Assembly (NCBI GenBank): GCA_020630275.1
Contig: JAHDBU010000008.1
Coordinates: 1 to 36,704 of the forward strand
Source of the DNA: Hellea sp.
Lineage (GTDB): Bacteria > Pseudomonadota > Alphaproteobacteria > Caulobacterales > Maricaulaceae
Direction of reading: 5' to 3'
Length of the DNA: 36,704 nt
The first letter of the stretch is position 1. Every line of letters begins with the position of its first letter. This document shows, piece after piece, positions 29,313-36,704 of the stretch. The position numbers were made by a program, and so were the translations under genes. The notes under the pieces were generated by a model that did not search any database, was not told where the DNA came from, and worked only from the letters and a program-made list of their open reading frames with translations.

Positions 29313-30501
29313 AAAGGCCGGCCTTTAAAAACTTGTCCGGATCATATGCCCGGTCCTGGAATGTAACTTCATAGTGAAGGTGAGGGCCAGTACTTCTTCC
29401 TGAACTTCCCATTTCACCGACTCTGTCACCCTTCTTAACAATCTGGCCCTTTTTTACCAGAGTTTTCGACAGGTGTGCGTATTTTGTTATGAACCCGTGG
29501 CCATGATCAACAAATACCACGCGCCCATAATTTGACTTACGACCGGAATGAATAACCACGCCGTCAGCCGTTGCAATGATCTTAGCACCGTAACGTGCGC
29601 CGATATCTACGGCCTGGTGCATGGCGGGGCGTTTCGTAAATGGGTCTTTGCGAACACCGAAAGCGCTAGTTAAGCGAGCATCACCCTCGACCGGAAAACC
29701 CAACGGAAGGCTTTCGATAGCATCTTCCAATAATTTCGACTCAGCAACGCGGGCTTGAATGGAAATAACTCGAGGATCGCCATCTTCCCCTCCAGTGACA
29801 TCGAAAAGAGGCCCTCCGGTTCCGGGGCTACCAGCACTCAAAATATCAACGACATTGAGATCAGTCGCCTCAATAATGGCTCTGGATTTTTCGATGTCGC
29901 TCAGAGTGTCAAACTCAACCTTCATCAACTTATCATTTTGAGTCGAGTCCAGGTTCATTAGAGAGCGGTCGGCGTCTGTACCCAAATCAACTTCAGCGGT
30001 TTTCATTACTCCAACCCGAGATTCACGTTCGCTGGCATCTCGTAAACCGGGCGATCTCAGAAAGGTTGGCTTAAATTGAGTGGTCAGCCCGAATTCAGGA
30101 AGAGATGGGTCTAGTACGGGTTGGTCTAAATGCTTGGCCAGGGTAGCGTGTTTCTCTTGCAGGTTTTTGGCAATTTTTTCAAAATCTTGTTGTTGCTGAT
30201 TTAATTGAAATTCTGCACTTTCCAGACGGGCCTTATAATTCTCAACCGTCCGCTCATACTCGGCTTTAATCATACGGTTCTTTTTCGAAGCACCGGCGAT
30301 TGGATTAAATCCCCAAATGACGTTTAACAGTGTGACCAGGCACCAGAGAGCCGTCGCTCCAAGCAATGAAGTAATCATGACTTGCGTACGTGTCTTCAGC
30401 ACATAATAGCTGACCTCGCCGCCTGAACGCAGATAAATCTGACGTTCTGGAAAATAGCGAAGCACGGCTGCCTTCGCTTCCTCTCTCAAATTACCAAACA
30501 T
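29302..30501 (-). CDS. M23 family metallopeptidase, membrane anchored, with coiled coil
   Basis: 'RLTSAFGVRKDPFTKRPAMHQAVDIGARYGAKIIATADGVVIHSGRKSNYGRVVFVDHGHGFITKYAHLSKTLVKKGQIVKKGDRVGEMGSSGRSTGPHLHYEV'. Start at MFGNLREEAKA with GGGGAA RBS. Confidence 0.94.
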   Translation of the reverse strand: MFGNLREEAKAAVLRYFPERQIYLRSGGEVSYYVLKTRTQVMITSLLGATALWCLVTLLNVIWGFNPIAGASKKNRMIKAEYERTVENYKARLESAEFQLNQQQQDFEKIAKNLQEKHATLAKHLDQPVLDPSLPEFGLTTQFKPTFLRSPGLRDASERESRVGVMKTAEVDLGTDADRSLMNLDSTQNDKLMKVEFDTLSDIEKSRAIIEATDLNVVDILSAGSPGTGGPLFDVTGGEDGDPRVISIQARVAESKLLEDAIESLPLGFPVEGDARLTSAFGVRKDPFTKRPAMHQAVDIGARYGAKIIATADGVVIHSGRKSNYGRVVFVDHGHGFITKYAHLSKTLVKKGQIVKKGDRVGEMGSSGRSTGPHLHYEVTFQDRAYDPDKFLKAGLYVQ

Positions 30502-30604
30502 TTGTTCCCCAGGGCAATTTTTATTTTGGCCAAACAACAAAATTCGCGAGCTTTTTTCAAGCGATAAATTGTTACAAGTTTGGTTTTTTCTAAAATGTAA
30601 TAAT

Positions 30605-31408
30605 TCATGACAATGGAAGGTAGAAATCTTCGTATAATTCGGCGTCAAATCGCGCTTTTTTATTGAAAGGTCGCTTAAGTAATCCCTTGTAATGCGAACG
30701 AACGAGCTCGTGAAAGTAAGTCACAGGGTCTTTTGAGCGTCTCTTTGCAACAAAATTAAACCATTTTGTTCCGAAATAAACGTGTTGCACCTCCTCTGTT
30801 AGAATCACTTCTAGTATATTTACGGCTTCGGAGTCGCCGTTTTTCCTTAATTTTTCAATAATTTGTGGCGTGACGTCCAATCCGCGCGCTTCTAAAACCA
30901 TTGGGGCGACTGCCAATCTAGCCGCGACGTCCTGCGAGGTGTCGATGGCAGCATCCCAGAGACCATTATGTGCAGGAAATGTGCCATATTCGAATCCATT
31001 CGCTTCGAGATAGGCACTTACCATCATAAAGTGACGCGCTTCATCTGAGGCCACGCTGAGCCAGTCCGTTATAAATTCAATTCGATTCAGGTCGCTCTCA
31101 AACACGGCATCAGAAGAAAACCTTATGACTAGGTCGAGCGCCAGATTGATGGCATTAAACTCGATATGGGCGACAGCATGCATTAATGCGGCCTTACCCT
31201 TTATCGATCCAATCCCACGACGTGGAACCTCTGAGGGCGGAACCATAATCGGTTGGGTCGGTCGGCCCGGATTTATGTTCGGTGATGGGAAAGAAGAGGG
31301 GATGGCTGGATTATTTTGCCATGCACTAAATGCGCGCATGGCTTTCGCAGCTTTTTCTTTGGCGTTCTGACAATCCAGAGCGTCTTTAACCGCCGCCACC
31401 GTGTCCAT
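30605..31408 (-). CDS. DUF455 family ferritin-like protein
   Basis: Helical protein with carboxylate/His pairs 'HAVAHIEFNAINLALD', 'SDEARHFMMVSAYLE', 'EEVQHVYFGTKWF'. Confidence 0.85.
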   Translation of the reverse strand: MDTVAAVKDALDCQNAKEKAAKAMRAFSAWQNNPAIPSSFPSPNINPGRPTQPIMVPPSEVPRRGIGSIKGKAALMHAVAHIEFNAINLALDLVIRFSSDAVFESDLNRIEFITDWLSVASDEARHFMMVSAYLEANGFEYGTFPAHNGLWDAAIDTSQDVAARLAVAPMVLEARGLDVTPQIIEKLRKNGDSEAVNILEVILTEEVQHVYFGTKWFNFVAKRRSKDPVTYFHELVRSHYKGLLKRPFNKKARFDAELYEDFYLPLS

Positions 31409-31412
31409 AAAA

Positions 31413-31877
31413 CTACGCGGACTTTACACGAGCTAAAACGTCTTCTGCGTGGTTCTTGACTTTGACCTTGGGCCAGATTTCGACGATTTTACCATCCGGA
31501 CCTATCAAGAAGGTGGCCCGCTGAATCCCCATATATGTTTTGCCGTACATTTTTTTCTCGACCCAGACGCCGTATTGCTCGGTAACTTTTCCTTCCAGAT
31601 CCGCCCCCAAGCTAATGCTCAAGTCTTGCTTAGCGATAAAGTTTTCATGCTTTTTGACACTGTCGCGGGAGACACCCAAAATCTCGCAATTGGCTTTGGC
31701 GAAATCACTTTTGAGCGCCGAAAAATCTTTGGCTTCGACCGTACATCCGGGGGTGTTGTCTTTGGGGTAAAAATAGAGGACCAGCGACTTGCCTGCATAA
31801 TCCGCCAATGAGACTGTTTTACCGCTTTCGGCAGGCATGGTAAAGTCAGGTGCCTTGTCGCCAACGTTAAGAGCCAT
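31413..31877 (-). CDS. bcp: Thioredoxin-dependent peroxiredoxin (Bcp/PrxQ type)
   Basis: 'LNVGDKAPDFTMPAESGKTVSLADYAGKSLVLYFYPKDNTPGCTVEAKDF'. Confidence 0.95.
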   Translation of the reverse strand: MALNVGDKAPDFTMPAESGKTVSLADYAGKSLVLYFYPKDNTPGCTVEAKDFSALKSDFAKANCEILGVSRDSVKKHENFIAKQDLSISLGADLEGKVTEQYGVWVEKKMYGKTYMGIQRATFLIGPDGKIVEIWPKVKVKNHAEDVLARVKSA

Positions 31878-31892
31878 GATCAATCCTTTCAG

Positions 31893-33152
31893 TTAAGTCG
31901 GGCGAATGAGGGCGTGTCGCTTCTTGCCGACAGAAATTTTTATAACGCCGTCTTGTACGTCACTGATGTTAATGGCTTGATACGGATCAGAGACTTTTTC
32001 GTCATTGATTTTCAAGGCGCCGCCTTTGACGTGACGTCGCGCCTCGCCTTTGGACGCTGCTAGCCCGGTGAGGATAGCTGCGTCGACAGCGGTTAATGCA
32101 TCCAAAGTCGCAACATCAAAAGTAGGCAGGCCTGTTGCGGTCGCGCCTTCTTCAAATGTTTTCCGCGCAGTTTCCTCGGCTTCACGCGCCGCATCAGAAC
32201 CGTGAAGAAGCATCGTCGCTTCGTTGGCCAAGCGGATTTTCGCCCTGTTGATATCAGCACCCTCCAGAGCTTCCAATACCTCGATCTCTTCCAGCGAAAC
32301 ATCTGTAAAGAGACGCAGGAATTTTCCGACATCAGCATCCTCGGTATTGCGCCAGAATTGCCAGTAATCATACGGACTTTTATAGAAATCTTCACCGAGC
32401 GCTGGATCCGCATTTAACCACATGGCACCTTCGGCTGTTTTCCCCATTTTTCCGCCGGAAGCTGTTGTAATCAATGGTGTCGTAAAGCCGTAAACTTCAT
32501 TGCCTTCAACGCGGCGCGTCAGATCAATACCGCCGACGATATTGCCCCATTGATCGGAACCGCCCAGCTGCAGACGGCAACCATATCGACGGTTAAGCTC
32601 GACAAAATCGTAAGATTGCAAAAGCGTGTAATTAAACTCAAGAAATGTCATGGGCTGTTCACGTTCAAGACGACGTTTCACGCTTTCGAGGGCGACCATG
32701 CGGTTAATGGTAAAATGCACCCCCATATCCCGCAGGAAATCAATATAACCTAATTGGTCCAGCCAGTCGGCATTATCGACCATAATGGCGCCGTCTTTGT
32801 CGTTGAAATCCAGGAATTTTGAAAACACTTTTGAGATGCCTTCTTTATTCTTTTGAATAAATTCGTGGGTCAGAATCGGACGCGACTTGTCTTTGTCTGT
32901 CGGATCACCGATTTTCGTTGTTCCTCCGCCCATCAAGACTATGGGCCTGCCACCGGCCTGTTGTAAGTGACGCAGCATCATAATCTGCACTAGCGAGCCC
33001 ACATGCAGGCTAGGAGCTGTGCAATCAAATCCAATATATCCCACCAAGCCACCGGCCGCTGCCGCTTCATCAAGGCCTGATTCATCGGTGCATTGATAGA
33101 GAAAGCCGCGCTCGGTGAGGCGTCTCATCAATTCCGATTGATATGTGGTCAT
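31893..33152 (-). CDS. tyrS: Tyrosyl-tRNA synthetase
   Basis: 'YIGFDCTAPSLHVGSLVQIMMLRHLQQAGGRPIVLMGGGTTKIGDPTDK', 'LQLGGSDQWGNIVGGIDL', 'GGKMGKT' (KMSKS-like), C-terminal S4 domain. Confidence 0.97.
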   Translation of the reverse strand: MTTYQSELMRRLTERGFLYQCTDESGLDEAAAAGGLVGYIGFDCTAPSLHVGSLVQIMMLRHLQQAGGRPIVLMGGGTTKIGDPTDKDKSRPILTHEFIQKNKEGISKVFSKFLDFNDKDGAIMVDNADWLDQLGYIDFLRDMGVHFTINRMVALESVKRRLEREQPMTFLEFNYTLLQSYDFVELNRRYGCRLQLGGSDQWGNIVGGIDLTRRVEGNEVYGFTTPLITTASGGKMGKTAEGAMWLNADPALGEDFYKSPYDYWQFWRNTEDADVGKFLRLFTDVSLEEIEVLEALEGADINRAKIRLANEATMLLHGSDAAREAEETARKTFEEGATATGLPTFDVATLDALTAVDAAILTGLAASKGEARRHVKGGALKINDEKVSDPYQAINISDVQDGVIKISVGKKRHALIRPT

Positions 33153-33219
33153 TTATCTGCCTTATAGCTACCAAAACTGGGCTTCTAACAACATGATTCC
33201 GTAAGTCAAAGGTTAAGCG

Positions 33220-34338
33220 TTGAGTTCGAAAGTTTATACGGCATTGGGGCTGATGAGCGGGACGTCTCTGGACGGGATAGATGCGGCTGTGCTCAAAACA
33301 GACGGCGAGAAGATATTCGAATTTGGGCCCGTTTATCACCGGCCTTACAATTTGTTGGAAAAACGCAAATTAGGTAAGGCCACACGCGCAGCTTTGAAAT
33401 GGCGGTTCGACGGTGCCAAACCCGGACGTTTAGAAACAGCCGAACGCTTATTGGATGAATTACATATCGAAGTCTGCCGCGAGATCCTCAAAAAATCAGA
33501 ATGTGACGTCATTGGTTATCACGGACAAACGGTCGTGCACATGCCACCGCAACAAGGCCAAAATGGACAAACCTTGCAAATCGGCAAGGGACAGAGATTG
33601 GCCGACGAACTCAACATGCCGTGCGTCTATGACTTCAGGACTGCTGACATGGAAAAAGGCGGGCAAGGCGCACCTTTGGCCCCTATCTATCATCAGGCTT
33701 TGTGCCGGTATTCCAAGCTCAAAGGGAAAACCGTTGTCCTCAATCTAGGCGGAGTCGGTAATTTCACCTGGATTAATGGCGATGATTTGATTGCATCGGA
33801 TACAGGTCCAGCCAATGGCCCTATTGATAGCTGGCTCTATAGAACCGGGATTGATTATGACAAAGACGGAGAGATCTCTGCCAAGGGCACATTTGATCTG
33901 AAACTGATTGAAAAATGGCTGCGAGAAATACCGTTTTTCAAAATTGATGGCGCGAAATCAGCGGATCGATATGATTTCGATGTGATCGGTGACATTATGG
34001 ACAAATCAGTTGAGGACGGAGCTGCGACCCTCGTGGCCTTTTGTGCGGCCTCTGTTAAACATACTCTGGCGAAACTGGAACTCGTTCCAGACCGAGTCAT
34101 TGTCAGTGGCGGCGGACGCAAAAACAAAAATATCTTGAAAATGCTCAAAGATCTGGTGAAATGTCCTATCCAAACGGCTGAAGATGTAGGCTGGATGGGC
34201 GATGACATCGAGGCCCAAGCCTGTGCCTATTTCGCCGTCAGATCGAACCTTGGCTTACCGTTATCATTTCCCAACACAACGGGCGTATCCGAACCAACGA
34301 CAGGGGGCGTTTTTGTGTCGCCCTCCGTCAAACACTAA
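33220..34338 (+). CDS. anmK: Anhydro-N-acetylmuramic acid kinase
   Basis: 'ALGLMSGTSLDGIDAAVLKTDGE', 'IGYHGQTVVHMP', 'VVLNLGGVGNFTWI', 'ASDTGPANGPIDSWL', 'VIVSGGGRKN'. Confidence 0.95.
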   Translation: MSSKVYTALGLMSGTSLDGIDAAVLKTDGEKIFEFGPVYHRPYNLLEKRKLGKATRAALKWRFDGAKPGRLETAERLLDELHIEVCREILKKSECDVIGYHGQTVVHMPPQQGQNGQTLQIGKGQRLADELNMPCVYDFRTADMEKGGQGAPLAPIYHQALCRYSKLKGKTVVLNLGGVGNFTWINGDDLIASDTGPANGPIDSWLYRTGIDYDKDGEISAKGTFDLKLIEKWLREIPFFKIDGAKSADRYDFDVIGDIMDKSVEDGAATLVAFCAASVKHTLAKLELVPDRVIVSGGGRKNKNILKMLKDLVKCPIQTAEDVGWMGDDIEAQACAYFAVRSNLGLPLSFPNTTGVSEPTTGGVFVSPSVKH

Positions 34339-35016
34339 CTAAGCCGGAATGCGAGGCTCTCTTGGAGGGCAATACATTGGGTCGAGATGTTCATCGAGAT
34401 AATCATCGATGACATCCATGGTCTCTTCCAAATGATTGGAGTAGAAATGGTCTGCGCCTTCGATACGGTGCGTCGAGATGATTTTGCCTTTTTGAACGCG
34501 GATTTTCTCTATAACGCGATCAACGTCATCAGCCGGTACGATCGGATCATCGCTGCCATAGGTCACCAGGCCAGAAGCTGGGCAAGGCGCCAGAAACGCG
34601 AAATCATAAGTATTGGTCGGCAAAGACATAGAAATGAAGCCGGCGATTTCCGGGCGGCGCATTAAAAGCTGCATACCGATCCAGGCACCAAAAGAATAAC
34701 CCGACACCCATGAAAACGGCGCGTTTTGATTGAAGCTCTGCATCCAGTCCAGCGCATAGGCCGCGTCCTGCAGCTCGCCCTGCCCATTATCATAAGTGCC
34801 CACAGACCGGCCAATGCCGCGGAAATTGAACCGCAAAACTGAAAATCCGCGCTCTTTATACTGCTCATACATGGCAACCGGAATGCGGTGGTCCATATGA
34901 CCTCCCGCTTTCGGGTGCGGGGACAGGATCAGGGCGCAAGGCGCTGCCGGATCGTCAGACGGGTGATACCGACCCTCAAGGCGACCTTCAGGGCCCGCAA
35001 AAATCACTTCTGGCAT
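34339..35016 (-). CDS. Alpha/beta hydrolase (COG2945-like)
   Basis: 'FAGPEGRLEGRYHP', 'ALILSPHPKAGGHMDHRIPVAMYEQYKERGFSVLRFNFRGIGRSVGTYDNGQGELQDAAYALDWM', nucleophile-like 'VSGYSFGAWIGMQL'. Confidence 0.9.
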   Translation of the reverse strand: MPEVIFAGPEGRLEGRYHPSDDPAAPCALILSPHPKAGGHMDHRIPVAMYEQYKERGFSVLRFNFRGIGRSVGTYDNGQGELQDAAYALDWMQSFNQNAPFSWVSGYSFGAWIGMQLLMRRPEIAGFISMSLPTNTYDFAFLAPCPASGLVTYGSDDPIVPADDVDRVIEKIRVQKGKIISTHRIEGADHFYSNHLEETMDVIDDYLDEHLDPMYCPPREPRIPA

Positions 35017-35046
35017 TTAATTCTCGTTGTTCTTATCTTTAATCTT

Positions 35047-35059
35047 GACTAAAAGAGTC
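35047..35059. promoter_or_regulatory. Inverted repeat GACT-AAAAG-AGTC overlapping a TTGACT -35-like hexamer upstream of the Rrf2/IscR gene (candidate operator)
   Basis: GACT (35047-35050) and AGTC (35056-35059); TTGACT at 35045-35050; sits in the divergent hydrolase/iscR intergenic region. Confidence 0.45.
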
Positions 35060-35165
35060 GGGATTAATACATACCCCGCTCGTGTAACGTGGGCCGCCTT
35101 TAACAAAGCGTTCCGCAAAATGCAAAATAAAGTTCACATTAAAGAGAAAATACAACGGTTTAGAC

Positions 35166-35624
35166 GTGAAACTGACAGCAAAAGGACGATATGCCATCAT
35201 GGCAATGACCGATCTGGCTGCACAAGCGGCCAAACAGGGTCCTGATTCCGTTGTTGCGCTATCTGAAATATCAAACCGTCAGAGCATTTCGCTTTCATAT
35301 CTTGAGCAATTATTCGGAAAACTCCGCAAAGCTGGCCTTGTTGACAGCCATAGAGGTCATGCAGGCGGATATAGTCTTTCCAGGCCGTCTCAATCCATCA
35401 AACTGGACGCCATTATCGCCGCTGTCGACGAGGACATCAAACTCCACGGCTGTACGCCCGAGATTAAACAGCATTGTACGGGTCATACCACCCAATGCAT
35501 GACCCATTCATTATGGGATGCACTCGAAGCCCATATAGAAGACTTTCTGGCCAAAGTATCTGTTGCTGACGTGGTTGAGCAAAACATTCCCATTCCCGAA
35601 GCTTCACTGGAGCCAGCGGAATGA
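35166..35624 (+). CDS. iscR: Rrf2 family transcriptional regulator, IscR-like (GTG start)
   Basis: 'MKLTAKGRYAIMAMTDLA', 'SISLSYLEQLFGKLRKAGLVDSHRGHAGGYSLSRP', candidate Fe-S ligand motif 'GCTPEIKQHCTGHTTQCMTHSLW'. Confidence 0.9.
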   Translation: MKLTAKGRYAIMAMTDLAAQAAKQGPDSVVALSEISNRQSISLSYLEQLFGKLRKAGLVDSHRGHAGGYSLSRPSQSIKLDAIIAAVDEDIKLHGCTPEIKQHCTGHTTQCMTHSLWDALEAHIEDFLAKVSVADVVEQNIPIPEASLEPAE

Positions 35625-36704
35625 CGGATCGTATCTACTTTGACCACAACGCCACATCGCCGGCGCGGCCCGAAGTGATTGAGGCTGTGGCTCATGCTAT
35701 GAAGGTAGTGGGAAACGCATCCGCGCAACACGGACATGGACGGGCGGCGCGCAATTTAGTATCTGAAGCGCGAGAAGCACTTGGCATGAAACTCGGGCTA
35801 TGCGCCCAAGACATCATATTCACCGGCGGCGGCACGGAAAGCGACAATACGGCGGTTGTTTCGGCCATATCCGGCGGATGTCAGCGACTATTGATTTCGT
35901 CACTGGATCATCCAGCTACATCAACGGCGGCGGAGCGGTTTGGGCGATTTGTCGAATATATCCCGGCCTTGCCTAACGGCGTCACTGATATGGACTGGCT
36001 GAGATCCCGTCTTGAACTTTGGAATGAAGCTGACGGGCGGCCTTTTGTGTCCGTACCAGCCGTAAACAGCGAAACCGGGGTCATTCAGCCCATTGAAGAT
36101 GTGATTGAGTTAGTCCACGACGCAGGCGGGCTTCTCCATGTGGATGCCGTTCAAGCCCTGGGTAAAATCGATTTTATGTGCCTGCCGGACTATCTGGCGG
36201 TTTCCGCTCATAAAATCGGCGGACCTATGGGCATTGGGGCACTCTATGTGGCCGCAGACGCGCCTTACGCGTCTCACCTTACGGGTGGCGGACAGGAGCG
36301 CCGTCGCAGAGCCGGGACGATCAATGTAGCCGGTACTGCCGGGTTTGGAGCGGCGGTACGCAGTGCTAATAATCTGCATAAAATCAAAGAGATACGAGAT
36401 TATATTGAACAGGGTCTCAAGGCCGTTGAGCCTAACCTTGTCATTTTTGGAGAAGAAAGCGAACGTCTGCCGAATACCAGTTTCTTCGCTGTTCCGGATG
36501 CCAGCTCTATGACTTTGATGATGGCGCTCGACATCGAAGGTATATCCGTCTCCCGCGGCATGGCGTGCTCCAGTGGGAAAACCGATGCGTCGAAAGCTCT
36601 CACCGCCATGGACCGTTTGGACGATGCGCCGCAGGGCGCCATTCGCCTGTCTCTGGGATATAACAATACGATGGAAGAAGCCGACCGCTTCCTGGCCGCC
36701 TGGG
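35621..36704 (+). CDS. Cysteine desulfurase (NifS/IscS-like), truncated by the window end; ATGA overlap with the iscR stop
   Basis: Open frame from ATG 35621: MTDRIYFDHNATSPARPEVIEAVAHAMKVVGNASAQHGHGRAARNLVSEAR...IIFTGGGTESDNTA...HVDAVQALGKIDF...LAVSAHKIGGPMGIGALYV...GMACSSGK. Not in the ORF track because there is no stop inside the window. Confidence 0.95.
   Translation, partial: MTDRIYFDHNATSPARPEVIEAVAHAMKVVGNASAQHGHGRAARNLVSEAREALGMKLGLCAQDIIFTGGGTESDNTAVVSAISGGCQRLLISSLDHPATSTAAERFGRFVEYIPALPNGVTDMDWLRSRLELWNEADGRPFVSVPAVNSETGVIQPIEDVIELVHDAGGLLHVDAVQALGKIDFMCLPDYLAVSAHKIGGPMGIGALYVAADAPYASHLTGGGQERRRRAGTINVAGTAGFGAAVRSANNLHKIKEIRDYIEQGLKAVEPNLVIFGEESERLPNTSFFAVPDASSMTLMMALDIEGISVSRGMACSSGKTDASKALTAMDRLDDAPQGAIRLSLGYNNTMEEADRFLAAW

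Noticed and set aside
1-36704. Searched by eye for tRNA genes, CRISPR arrays, IS elements, integrases or phage genes
   Set aside because: None recognised; apart from rnpB and short regulatory regions the window is densely packed with housekeeping CDSs.

Overview
The window looks like a chromosomal core region of an alphaproteobacterium. Gene order and content suggest a Hyphomonadaceae/Caulobacterales-like organism (inference only). From left to right it holds: the 3' part of the RNase P RNA; a two-lobed retropepsin-like lipoprotein; alr and dnaB; a LysM protein; yajC-secD-secF; a compact antisense cassette encoding a Ni-type superoxide dismutase (sodN), its maturation protease (sodX) and a tiny HupE-like metal-binding membrane protein; a phytoene/squalene synthase-family gene; an AbgT transporter; a DUF4153 protein; trmFO; uvrA and ssb divergent around a GAAC-N7-GAAC SOS box; a DsbA-like lipoprotein; an M48 peptidase with TPR-like tail; rne; an AmiC-type amidase; PBP1A; prfB with its programmed +1 frameshift; bactofilin plus M23 peptidase; a DUF455 ferritin-like protein; bcp; tyrS; anmK; an alpha/beta hydrolase; an IscR-like regulator; and a cysteine desulfurase that runs off the window. 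The best candidates for something new are: (1) the three-gene NiSOD cassette led by a 'mini-HupE' small protein; (2) a SecF whose first periplasmic domain is roughly doubled through an acidic linker; (3) a promoter that seems to be embedded in the arm of a terminator hairpin directly upstream of yajC. No tRNA, CRISPR array, IS element or prophage was recognised. All calls come from reading the sequence and ORF translations; no searches were run.
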